A DNA stretch of 64,000 bases from Filobasidium wieringae (taxonomy: Eukaryota; Basidiomycota; Tremellomycetes; Filobasidiales; Filobasidiaceae). The DNA lies in NCBI GenBank assembly GCA_001600055.1, contig BCIV01000002.1, positions 1,377,568 to 1,441,567 of the forward strand, read 5' to 3'. Positions 33,039-43,894 of the stretch are shown piece by piece. The notes below the pieces were generated by a model, which had not been told where the DNA came from, made no database searches, and saw only the letters and a list, made by a program, of their open reading frames with translations. The translations under genes were made by a program, and so were the position numbers. Position 1 is the first letter of the stretch. The number at the start of each line of letters is the position of its first letter.

Positions 33039-34313
33039 GTCACCCGGGAGGAGGTTTTCAGAGCGAGATGGATTGCACATAGAAAATGCAGATAACGTGA
33101 CAGGGAGGTTGTTGTAATTTGTGAAATACCTCCTCGGTTCGTGTTGCCAATGTTGAATCGATATAATGACCTTGTACGAATCTTGCGCGCGTCATACAAT
33201 AAAGACGCGCTACATCAGAAATAGTCAATTGGTAGCTTACGAAGAGGTCGTTTCGACTTGTTCTGTTCTCAGGTCGGAAACAATTCTCAAGATGGTATCC
33301 CATCCCTAAAGCACTCCGTTCATTCTCTTGATCTACCTGACTTATTCGCTTTTGTCGGACAAAATAAGTGCTCGGGCGAGACAACATGTCGATCCCTCGG
33401 TAGCGGGACCGTGCCTCTCTAAAATAGCTCCATCACCATACGAAATCATGACATCCTGTGCGTCACAACTCAAGAGGTTCCTTCCTTCTTATCAATATGA
33501 TACTCAAAATCCCCATCTGTAGTAGGAGTCTGATTTCTCCGTCATTCCTGCATTTGGGAAGAGCTATCGCCGGAAGTCGGGCGGAAGTGGGGTCCAAGTT
33601 TCGAGAATAAGGAGAATTTGTTGCTACAATGGCGTCGGTGAGTGAATGCTAAAGCCTTAGCGTCGATGCTTAATTCAATTGATGTTGTAGATTGATCAGG
33701 TTCGAGCGCAACTATTCCGCATATATTTGTCAGAATGACGCCCCAGACATATTTTCCGGATCAAGGTAGCCATGCGGCACTTGTCCAAGCGATTGTATCG
33801 GTCGCGTTTCGATGTCCCCGTAATTTTTCTTTCTCTTGGTAGTCATAAGTATTGAGCAAGTAGATCTCACGGGATGTTCGACCCGGATCATCAAGGCTTT
33901 GGGTTGAGGTGGTGGAGAGCGAACCCACGTTTCACAAGTCACGTGCCGCGGCAAGTCGAGCTGTGACTTGCCGTTTGGCCTTGATATGCAGACCCTCTTG
34001 ACGTACGTGCATCATGTGTAGACGTCGCATCCATCTACGATCAAGCCCAGTCTATCGATCATCCTTGCCATCCATCAATACACTTCACAACCTTAATCCT
34101 CGAATAGTTATAGTCGCGCTCGCTCCGGTAACGGTCCGGAGGGGCAGTCACGGCAATAACCGAAAGCGCGTGATCGGCGTTCGGAGGATATCCGGGAGAA
34201 TAAACCAGTTGATCATACAAATACTCGAACGACTCAAAGTCTTCTCTTTCAACGACTTTGACGACTTCTCAGACGTTTTCATAAAGAAATTCACCTCTTT
34301 TAGATTTCTTACC
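33039..34313. promoter_or_regulatory. Intergenic region / GH51 promoter
   Basis: 1,275 bp without a supported gene. CGGAAGT occurs twice 11 bases apart near 33570-33590, a CACGTG lies next to the 9-bp inverted repeat at 33949-33973, and CGGA-N5-TCCG occurs near 34174. Confidence 0.5.
33949..33973. promoter_or_regulatory. 9-bp perfect inverted repeat upstream of GH51 gene
   Basis: Arms CGGCAAGTC and GACTTGCCG separated by 7 bases, about 340 bp upstream of the GH51 start. A partial third copy (CAAGTCACGTGCCG) abuts it on the left. Could be an operator for a zinc-cluster dimer, or a stem-loop. Confidence 0.45.
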
Positions 34314-36714
34314 ATGGCCGGAATAGATCCTTACGCTACAACCAAACGCTCAGTTCCGACTGGCGAACCGGTCAAGTTCGATCACCCTCCTCTCCTCAAC
34401 ACCACGCTCCATATCTCCCCCAAATCACTCACCTATGCTCAAGAGACGGAAATCATCTCGGACAAACTCTACTCTGGTTTCGTAGAGCACTTGGGTAGAG
34501 GTATCTACGGCGGGATCGTCGATGATCCTGCTCATCCTAGCCCTGAGGACTTGCTCGTCAAGCAGGACGATGGATCCGCTTTGAAGAAGGGAAGGTTGGG
34601 ATGGAGGAAAGACGTGATGAAGGTCTTGGCCAAGGATGGAGAGCTGGAGATGCCTCTTTTGAGATGGCCAGGTGGAAACTTTGTATCGAACTATCATTGG
34701 CAGGACGCTATCGGACCTATCGAGAACCGACCGAAGAGGGTGGAATTGGCTTGGTTGTCCACCGAGAGCAACCTGTTCGGAACGGACGAATTTATCGATT
34801 ATTGTAGAGCTTTGAAGGCTGAACCGTTAGTAACATCTCAAGTCGTTTGGTTCTTTCCACCCGATCACTGATCTCAACCTCCTGATCAGATACTTCTGCT
34901 TGAACATGGGAACGGGAACGTACGAAGAGGCCTTGGCATGGTTGGAATACTGTAACGGAACCGGTGACACCTAGTAAGTCTCCCTCACAATTCATGCGTT
35001 CTTCCTGTGATGGATCGAGCTGATTCTGGATTGTTACGTATAACAGCTGGGCAAACTTGAGAAGGAAGAATACAGGCCGGGATGAACCTCATAACGTCAA
35101 GCTCTGGGGATTAGGGAACGAGAGTAAGTCTCTCTCTCATCTCTTCTTCCACTCCATCCTCCGTACATCATACTGACTTCATACCTTCCCCCATTCCACC
35201 AGTGCACGGACCCTGGCAAGTCGGCCACCTCTCCGCAACAGACTACACAAAACAAGCCGCCCGCTGGGCCCACGGTCTTCGCCTAGTCGACCCTACCATC
35301 AAACTCGTCTCGTGCGGAAACCAGGGGAACAGCGAATGGGATCGAGAAGTCCTCATGGGTCTCATCGGGGTTTGTGATTATCATTCCATTCATTTCTATT
35401 CCATGTTGGGCCACGAGAGGATACAGGATGCGGGAGCGGTCGGGTTGGAGTATGAGAAGAACGTGTTCGGGCCTGCTGTGAGTGTTTCCTTCTGGGACTG
35501 GGGAATGGGGCGTTGATTCGATTTGTTTGACGTGCGTTCTAGGCGGCGGAAAGGGGGATCGAGATCTGTTCTTCTCTTATCGATTTGGCAAAGATCCATC
35601 ATTCTTTCAACCCCGAGATGGTACAATTCGGATTACCCGATACGATGAGTATCAATAACGGGATCTTGAAGCGAGAGATGAAGATTTGTTACGACGAGTG
35701 GAACGTGTGAGCCTCTTCCCTGTCTTTTCCCTGATCGCGCTTGTCATCCCGAGCTGACCTCTCCGATGGTGATTTATAGGTGGGACGAGACTAAAGCCCC
35801 AGGCTCGGTCGGTCTTGAGCAGAAGTACGAATACGTCGATATGCTCGGGGTCTGTGCCTGGTTGAACCTCTTGGTGAGGCAACACAAGGACGTAGGGATC
35901 GCTTGTATCGCTCAGAGCGTCAACGTGGTGAGTCCGTTCGACGGTTCGAATGGAGGAGTGTGAAGCTGAGATAGTATGGGTGATAGATTTCTCCCGTTAT
36001 GACTAGCCCCGAGGGGGTCTTGTTCCAGACGACTTATTACCCGTGAGTCTTTCGTACTTGGTCTTGTGGTTCGTAATCGAGCGCTGACTTTCGAAACTCT
36101 AGTCTACGACTTTTCGCCAAGTATATGAAGAATGGACAACTCCTGAATCTCGGTTTCACCCCTGATACCTAGTGAGCCATTCCGGGGACATCGCCCATTC
36201 GATTTGATCCGATACTGACAACGTCTATGCCTCTTAGCACGGGACCTACATACCCCTCGTGGATCCAACACCTTACCAAACCAGCTTATGTCGATATAGT
36301 TGGAATTATCGTCAAGAAGGACGACGGAAAATCTAGTATCCGGATCAGCGTGCTCAACAGACATCCGGAAGCGGATTGGGATGGGAGGCTGAACTTGGAA
36401 GGATTCAGTGAGTTGCTAGCGTGCGATATGAACTGAAGAGGTGCTCAGCATTACTTGTCGCCTCTTAGATGTTTCGAAGGCGGAAGTACATTCGATGTAC
36501 CACGACGATATGTCAGCCATCGTGAGTCGCGCTAGCTGAAACCATTGTACAATAGCTTCCATTGACCCCCGTATCATGTCAATAGAACACGTTCGAGAAG
36601 CCAAACAACGTTGTTCCCAGTATCGAGACCTTTGAAGGAAAAGAGTGGACTGGAAAGTATACGGTCAAGAAGCACTCTTGGGCATTCTTTGTGCTGGACG
36701 GAAGTATCGCTTGA
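34314..36714 (+). CDS. GH51 alpha-L-arabinofuranosidase (intracellular type)
   Basis: Retaining glycosidase releasing terminal L-arabinose from arabinan or arabinoxylan fragments. The start MAGIDPYATTKRSVP at 34314 has no signal peptide, matching the intracellular GH51 branch. Landmarks: FVEHLGRGIYGGI, MPLLRWPGGNFVSNYHWQD, the acid/base glutamate in KLWGLGNE at the end of an exon (35129), HGPWQVGHLSATDYTKQAA, YHSIHFYSMLGHE, and the nucleophile glutamate in KICYDEWNV (about 35690-35708). A C-terminal beta-domain ends HSWAFFVLDGSIA. Around eleven exons. By pathway, it would act on short arabino-oligosaccharides taken up by one of the nearby sugar transporters. Confidence 0.93.
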
Positions 36715-37122
36715 TTAAAGGAATAGTAATGCGAGGAGGTCATATTTGTATTCAGGCCATTTAATGGTCAGACGTTATGAAATCGTAGACAATCACCGAT
36801 CGGGTTGAGTCGTGTACCTCGGGCTCTAAAAGGGTTCACTCTTGCCTGGCAAGATACATGTTGTTAGTCAAACTCAGGAGAAGACGCCCCATGACTCGAA
36901 GGAAAAAGCGTTAGCCTTACTCGAACAGTATCACATTCCCGGATTTTGCTCGTTCGGTGCTCGATTAGCTATGTGATACTGCATGGTTCACAGCAACAAA
37001 TATATAAAATATACCATGTATCACTCATCACTCATGAACTCATGTCACTCAATCACGATTACATGTTAGAACGTAGAACTCAATACTACAGCTTACACTT
37101 CCGGGAAGCCTAGACGGCGCAA
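36715..37122. other. Convergent intergenic region
   Basis: 408 bp between the GH51 stop and the 3' end of the small reverse gene. AT-rich, no gene seen; probably 3' UTRs. Confidence 0.6.
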
Positions 37123-37652
37123 CTATGCTCGAACAGCATGATTGGCCACAAGGCCCATCAGCCTTTCTTTCACTTCCTGGAGAGCCAACCTTGCGGCAGC
37201 TATCTCTGCAAGCTCTCCCTCATCATCTACCACAATCTCAGCCGCGGCAACTGGCACAGCCTTGGCAACCTCATTCTCGGCGGCCTCCTCGTTCTTGACC
37301 ACAGCATCAACAATCGGTTTCTTGTTCTCACCTGCAACGTCCACAATCTCGTTCTTGACCGCAGTCTTGACCTTCTTTGCTGCAGGTTGCAATGACTCCC
37401 CTGGATGTGATTTCTCTCTATTTCGCTTCTTAGCTTCTGCGGTAGTAGGCGCTGGGGAAATCATACCCCGGTTGGTTCGTTCCGCGGCGGTAGGCGCAGT
37501 AACCCCGGAGGACTGAGAGACCGTGTTTTACAGCTAGATGCATAAAGACTGCAATGCGTAGCGTTCAGTTGTGAGGCCATCCTTATCAGCCATCATACCA
37601 AGATGCGCGAGCATTTTGCCACCAAAAACAGGTTGGCAGGTGACGGTGCCAT
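37123..37652 (-). CDS. Small charged protein of unknown function
   Basis: Not recognised. The supported exon is 37123-37512: Ala/Lys/Glu-rich, with a bipartite-like basic segment (KKRNREK ... AAKKVK) and a C-terminal predicted helix DDEGELAEIAAARLALQEVKERL. A short first exon 37599-37652 (MAPSPANLF ... SRIL) joins in phase across an 86-bp GTATGA...CAG intron, giving about 147 residues; this exon is less certain. The composition suggests a small nuclear or chromatin-associated protein, but this is only composition. Its reverse strand is also open over part of the length. Confidence 0.45.
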
Positions 37653-37834
37653 ACTTGCGGCGCTATCAATGTAGAAGGGTCATGCTCTACAATCTTGCGC
37701 AATGACTTTGTTCAAGAATCCGCAAACGGTCTCGATCGAGAAAGATGACGCTTCGAAATCCGATTCATTTTGTACCAAAATCAAACCCTTTCAGATATAT
37801 AAATACAACAGTCTGACCCCTCGAATCGATCCAA

Positions 37835-39594
37835 CTAGGGGACGTATCGGAAACCGGGAGCCAAGTCGTGTTTCTCGATGACATCGAGTACGACTCCAGG
37901 TTCCGGTCGTCCGCCCTCTACCCTATCCCTTCTGGCGTTCTCTCGTCGGTAGTAGATGGTCATGGCGAGACAGATGACCAGACCGAGTGACTGGAAGGCC
38001 AAGTTCAAGATGATCCCTTTGGTATACTTTGGTCCTTGGGTGGAGGGGAAGGAGTAGGAAGCGAGTACGGAGAGGCATTGTCCGACCGCGTTCAACATTC
38101 CTAGACTGACCGCTCGTTGGGATTGGGAACCGCAGTTGTTGGATTGCCAACTGATGATGATGGGGATCGCACCGTACCCTGCACAGACGACCGCGATGCA
38201 TCCAAAGTAACGGACATGGAGGGCGCTGTGGGAGGCGTGAACGGGGGAGACGCCGAGGAGGATCGCCCAGCCGATGATTCCCGAGATGTAGACTGCTGCG
38301 GCAAAAGGTCTGAGCGGGGAGGTCGATATCAGCACATCGTTCAACGAATAACAAAGCGAACATGTAACTCACCCTCGGGACCTCATCTTGTCAGAGAACG
38401 TGCTCAAGAGCATGGTAAAGACGAACGCAACAGCGTAGGGAGGAACGGTGTAGAGCTGAGCCTGTGCGTTGGTGTATCCCAATCCCTTGACGATAGTAGG
38501 CAAGAATCCACTGACAGACCCGAGAGTGAGGTTCATACATGAGTAAGCGATGGCGATGGTATAAGTCTTCCAATCGAGGAAAGCGTGTCGGACACCTCTC
38601 CAGTCGATCCCCGAGTTGCCTTCGTTGAGGGAATCGGCGTTGAGACGGGTATGAGCGAGAGTACGTTCCTGTTCGTTCAGGTAACGACTCGTCTGCGGTC
38701 GAGAGGGTAGGAAGAGGAAGACACAGATGGCGAGTACGACAGAGGGACAACCTTCGATGAGGAAGAGGATACGCCATTTCTCGATCTTGGGATGGGCGAT
38801 CTTGGCTACTCCGAAAGAGATCAGACCACCGAAGGCTCCGGCCAAAGCTCCTGCTCCGATGAAGAGGGCGACTCGTTTTGAGATTTCGGATTTGGTGTAC
38901 CAGTATGAAAAGTAGAGTGCTACGGCTTGACCGAACATGGCTTCACCGATACCGACGAAAAGACGACAGACGTACACTCTGTGGGCGCGGGAAAGGGTCA
39001 GATTCACGCCGGATGGAAGCGATTGATAGGTTGTGTACTCACCCTGCGGGGTTATGAACGGCAGCCTGACAAGTGGCACCCAAACTCCAAATGAGCGCAC
39101 CCATAGAGATCGAAGTGCTGGGCGAGATGGCTTTGGCCAAAAGGGTCCCGGGGATGGACAGTACGATGTAGGTGATGTAGAAACAAGACAAGGCGAGGGA
39201 ATACTTGTCATCGCTATCGTCCAGGGCTTCCTTCTGAAGACCTTGAAGACGAGCGTTTCCCAAGTTTCCCCTATCGAGATAAGCGGATAGGTACAAGAGG
39301 AAGGCGAAGGGGAGGATGACCGAGTCTGTGAGAATGGGTAGGAAGCGCGAGTCGCGTCAGTCCAAGAACGAGCGGGATGATCGACATCGACAAATCACTC
39401 ACCTAGTTTGAGTAACAATTTTCGCTCCCCTTTCTTGTTCCATTCCCTATCCTCAGGACTGAGAACGGATCCAGCATATCCCTCGGTGTTCGTTCCGGTG
39501 GTAGTAGGCGCGAGGGTATCGCTCTCCAACTTGTCACTCTGCTCGAAATGAGCCGTATGGGATTTCTCTTGCGAGTCGAAATGAGCTGTAGCCA
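37835..39594 (-). CDS. MFS transporter, allantoate/nicotinate permease-like (ACS family)
   Basis: Plasma-membrane anion:H+ symporter of the Dal5/Tna1-type anion:cation symporter family. The start MATAHFDSQEKSHT at 39594 begins a hydrophilic tail of about 70 residues. TM1 contains LLYLSAYLDRGNLGNARLQG, the characteristic DRGN(I/L)GNA motif. Then RLFVGIGEAMFGQAVALYFS, FFLIEGCPSV-type loop (ILFLIEGCPSVVLAI), and LPSRPQTSRYLNEQERTLA before the central loop. The second half has YTVPPYAVAFV, SDKMRSR and GYGAIPIIISWQSNNCGSQSQRA. It ends APGFRYVP. About five exons. Substrates in this family are small carboxylates and ureides; the exact one is not predictable. Confidence 0.9.
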
Positions 39595-40700
39595 TGGTAC
39601 GAGAACGATATCGAGGTTGATGGTTGCTGGCAAGAAACGAGATGCGGTGGGGCAAGGTGTATGCGGGGGAAAAGTGTCTGGGGGATTATATAGCGAACCC
39701 ATCCGCCCACTCGAGTCGCTTTGGGCTGCGCTTGCTTGTGACCAATGAACAGCGGTTGATCGCTTCTGCATTCCAAGAATAGAAACCACGGACGACAGGA
39801 GAAACAGGATGAACCCCGCAAAAGAAAACCATCTTCTTCCAACCGAGCATTGCCGACCTGTTCCTCGTAGCCCCGCCCTGCCGGGAGATCTATAAATAGC
39901 TATATCGCCGACTATTCATATCTCTTCCACGCTGTCAGCAACATCGATCTCTGTCACCTGGCCGTGTCCCAGCTTGCGACACAGCGACATCTCCTTCAAA
40001 TAGAAATTATCGCTGAATCACAGGGAACCAAATGATTTCCCAGATTCCCCAGATCTCTCGCTCGAAAACTCCTCAAACGCGGTCTCTGTCACGTTCAGTC
40101 TCCACAAAACACGTCGGTCCGATCCGACATGACTTTCCCCAGAATGTGGGTCTGACCCCGAAAGCCTCCCGACAAAAACGGGAGAGAAACACGATATGGA
40201 GCGCTGTGGAGGTATTCGGTTCGTTGGCGAAGTGACTGGGACCAACGGGGACGACGATGAAGGACGGGCCACGGTCGCCTCTCGGAGAGTTTTTAGCTAG
40301 CTCGGTCAGTTTATGATATGCATGCCGTCGGCTAAAGGCGATTGGGGATCACTCTCGTCCGTCGGCGTAGCTATCGCTCGAGGATATGAACATCGTCTGC
40401 AGGACCTTTGTTTGAGGAGCGTCGTCGTCATAACTTTGTTCCTTAAAGTGATCATTGAAATACCTGCCTGACCTCGGCTCGGTATACTTAGTGATATCAG
40501 TAGGATCTCGTTGGAGCGCACTATGTAGCCCATGCAACACTCCAGAGAAGGCTCAAGTCATCTATCCTAGAATGGTCTTTAGCAATGGGTCGCTCTTCAT
40601 GGACGAACGCAGTTTGGATATACTAAACATACTATGCACGGATTCACGGGTATAACCACAAACACAACTCCCTCTCCCAGAAAACTCCCTCAACCAGCCC
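39595..40700. other. Intergenic region
   Basis: 1,106 bp between two reverse-strand genes: the MFS promoter and the 3' flank of the dicarboxylate carrier. Short frames (about 40032-40235) are not supported. Confidence 0.5.
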
Positions 40701-41780
40701 TTTACCCACTCGACTGCATCCACAACCCCCTCAGTTGCTCGAGAAAGACAAAAGTCAACATGGTCGTAGGAGCCATCCTCATCCAAGCAGGCACCCAACC
40801 TCGGAATAAAGCCTGAGGTCCGTCGTTCTTCACCAATTCTCGGAGAGCTTGGATTGGCCCCTGGTCGCAGTGCAGGAATCGTTGAGTTCAAAGTACAAGG
40901 GATGAGAAGGGATCAAGAAGCGTGACGTACGAGAGAACCGGTACTTGATTGGACACGAGATTTGATCACGTCTATCGGAGCTACTAGGGTTACGGCGACG
41001 GTTCCTCCTAGTGCGGAGGATAAGAGGTGGGTCTTTGTCTCGTTCGGTTGGAAATTCCCCGTACTGCAGAGCAAACTTTTGAACGTATCGTAGCTGTAAA
41101 ACCGGTATGAGTTGGGATCGAGTTATAGATCTTACCTATGAATAAAGACTGAGGGAAGACTTACCATGAAAGTTGACTGGCGTTCATTACCACGCTTCTA
41201 GATAGGGTGGATGATAATCCTCGGAACGTCTTTGTTATTCCTTCTTCCTTGGAGATACGGATCAGACCATCGATGCAGTTCTTGTAGTTCAATCGGTTTT
41301 CCGGTGGTTTGTTTATATCGGAACACATCCTTACTAGGATCACCTCTTAGAGGGGGTTAGAAAAAAGGGCTGTAGGCAATTAGCTACGTTGGAAATACGC
41401 TACGTTTCAGGCTGCTTACCTGCCGGAGCTCCCACTATCCCTGCCACGACTCCGGAGATCGCACCGTTCAGTACCAAACTCCCACCCGTAAAGTTGGTTT
41501 CCTTGAGATAACCATAAATCCCAAACCTCGCTGCACCGTAAGTAGCCTGCCTAAGCAGACTACCGGACAGCCCATCCCATAGTCCCAGCACCCCGTTGGA
41601 TCGGATACTAGATCTGGCCGTTTCGATCACGCTCAGTCGAATGGGTTGGGTCTGTTTGCGGATCTTGGTCTGGTCGATCGGGTGGGTGATACAGACTGCC
41701 ATACATGCGGCTACACCGCCTAGCCATGGCGGTTCTGATCGATGCTTCGTCTCTGCTATTATCTGAGGAGGTGCTGACAT
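40701..41780 (-). CDS. DIC1: Mitochondrial dicarboxylate carrier (DIC-type)
   Basis: Inner-membrane exchanger of malate or succinate for phosphate. The three SLC25 repeats are visible. Repeat 1: ITHPIDQTKIRKQTQP (PxDxxKxR). Repeat 2: GAISGVVAGIVGAPA, then after an intron ILVRMCSDINKPPENRLNYK and TFRGLSSTLSRSVVMNASQL. Repeat 3: LVAPIDVIKSRVQ, and in the last exon ALRELVKNDGPQALFRGWVP followed by MAPTTMLTFVFLEQL. RxxMxNASQxxxYDxFK, and the FRGW element, are typical of fungal DIC1. It ends LWMQSSG. Four to five exons. It diverges from a citrate carrier across 316 bp that hold a CGG-N11-CCG dyad, so the two may be co-regulated to swap malate and citrate across the membrane. Confidence 0.85.
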
Positions 41781-42096
41781 GGCGATGAATTAAGAAGACG
41801 GGTCGGGGACGGGAAGATGGGTGTTAGGAGATGTGAGATGCAGGATACTCGGGTGTTGTGAAATCGACTGCTCGCTTCGGGTAGATTGATGGAAGACGGT
41901 CCGATCTTGTTCCGCGGATTCGGATCACGTGAGAAGGCGGACAGTCATTGTCCGGTAACCTGCCCGATTGCCCAGCTGCAATAACGATATGAATGAGCAG
42001 TCGAGTCATCACAACGATAGCCTGAAGGTTCAGAGTCCAGTTGGATACCGAACACCTGAATCTGTTCACCCAGCAATCGACTCAAGATCACTCAAC
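41781..42096. promoter_or_regulatory. Divergent promoter of the two mitochondrial carriers
   Basis: 316 bp between opposed carrier starts, with a CACGTG E-box near 41926 immediately before the dyad at 41938-41954. No gene fits. Confidence 0.6.
41938..41954. promoter_or_regulatory. CGG-N11-CCG dyad between carrier genes
   Basis: CGGACA-N5-TGTCCG: perfect 6-bp arms, CGG to CCG spacing of 11, near the middle of the shared carrier promoter. It shares CGGA...TCCG with the sites at 10934 and 48583. Confidence 0.5.
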
Positions 42097-43563
42097 ATGT
42101 CCTCCTCAGCTATCGTACCGTCAAAGAAGCGCGCGCCATCGCAATTGATCAGTCTGACAGCGGGCATGATCGCAGGAGCTGTAGAAGGCGCGGTCACTTA
42201 TCCTGCAGAGTTCGTAAAGACAAAAGCTCAGTTCTCGAAAACCGGTCAAGGCGCAGTGGTATGCTGGTTCTTGCTCTCGCTGTATCCAATGCGATTTTTG
42301 ATTAATTTCGTTGTTATATTTCTGTTGATTCAGAAAGGGGGTGTCGTACCTATCATAGTCGAGACCGTCAAGCAACATGGGGTACGGGGTCTATATTCCG
42401 GAGCAGGTGCTTTGATCGCTGGGAATGGTCTCAAGGCTGGGGTAAGGTTTATGACATACGACGGCATTAAGGCGCAACTGGTCGATCAGAATGTAAACTA
42501 CACGTCCAATTCCTCTCGTCGATTACGATCACCTGCTGAAATAGTATTCGTCGGGTTTGATGAACAGGGCAAGCTGTCGACTACAAATGGAATGTTAGGT
42601 AAGCGACGAGGACAGTAGATTCTCAGTAAAGATTTCATCTTTAACTGTCCCGACTGTAGCTGGATTGGCAGCGGGAATCATTGAAGCAATTGTCGCTGTA
42701 ACACCATCCGAAACCATCAAGTAAGAAAGCTTGTTCGCCTTGTTCAACCTTGCCTCTTACTTACGAAAACCATTTTAAAGAACCAAACTCATCGATGATG
42801 CTTCTCGAATGCAACCGAGGTATACCAATCTGGTCAACGGTACGGTCGGGATCTGTCGAGCTGAAGGTTTCGGTGGGATCTACCGGGGTCTCGCGCCTAC
42901 GGTAAGCGCGACATCCTTTGTCTCGAGCCAGTGAAAAAGAGACAATGTTGAGAGTATGTATGATATCATCCTTATTAGATACTAAAGCAAGGGGCAAACA
43001 GCACAGTCAGGTTCACTACGTTCAATGCCCTAACGGATCTCGCGACCACCTGGCGCAAGCCGGTATCGGGAAAGCTAGGCTCCACGGAAACTTTCTTGGC
43101 TGGAGCAGGAGCAGGATTGGTTACTGTCTGTAAGTGGCTGTGTTTTTGAGTTCGACCGAAACCAATCAAATGGATGTGCTCATACACTAAACACATACCA
43201 GATGCGACGATGCCTCTGGACAACGTCAAAACGCGGATGCAATCGCTTGGCGCTGAGGGTCGATATCGGAATAGTTTGGATTGTTTCATGCAAGTGCGTG
43301 TAAATGCCATTGAGGTCCGCAAGGAATTGCTCACCGAGACTTTCGTCGCCCGCCAGATCATGGAACAGGAAGGAGTGGCGAGACTGTGGGGTGGAACGAC
43401 TCCTCGATTGGCACGACTCATGGTAAGTCGATCCCATTGACCGGAAGCTGAAGATATACAGAAGTAGTGACAGAGCTTCTCACTTCTTGTCACCTTTCAG
43501 CTGAGCGGTGGAATAGTATTTGCTGTCTATAATAAAATCGTTGAGCTTACTGATCGCGCTTGA
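42097..43563 (+). CDS. CTP1: Mitochondrial tricarboxylate (citrate) carrier, CTP/Mtt1-like
   Basis: Inner-membrane SLC25 exchanger expected to move citrate or cis-aconitate against malate. The start MSSSAIVPSKKRAPSQL at 42097 precedes repeat 1: TAGMIAGAVEGAVTYPAEFVKTKAQF, the CTP variant of PxDxxK. Then VRGLYSGAGALIAGNGLKAGVRFMTYD. Repeat 2: AGLAAGIIEAIVAVTPSETIKTKLIDD, split by an intron. Repeat 3: LDNVKTRMQSLGAEGRYRNSLDC, then ARLWGGTTPRLARL and LSGGIVFAVYNKIVEL. About eight exons; the insertion before 43360 may be a retained intron edge. Together with the neighbouring PrpF-family gene, regulator and MFS gene it resembles the itaconate/trans-aconitate gene set of smut fungi (inference). Confidence 0.85.
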
Positions 43564-43894
43564 AGTGGGGTAACGGATTATGCATTCTGCAAGCTTGATG
43601 TTCCTGTATCTCCATATTATATACAAGCTTATTACTGCGAGTCGATGGGACCATGGGTACTGTGAAGCTCCATGCTATATGTATGTGTATGCTTGTATCT
43701 GTGGAACGTGGACTGTCAATACCGATATACTTCCGGTAGCGGATCCAGAAGACAAGTCACGTGATGCTTACCTTCCGCTCGTGATGTCAAGTCGATGGAA
43801 ACCGACCCAGTTACCTTCTGTCTGTCACTCTGTCCTATCGTCGTAATGGCATCGAACAGCTCAAGACGATACATGGAGTCAAATCTTAGCAACT
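43564..43894. other. Intergenic region / Zn2Cys6 promoter
   Basis: 331 bp between the citrate carrier stop and the regulator start. A CACGTG-like site (GTCACGTGATG) is near 43757. No gene. Confidence 0.5.
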
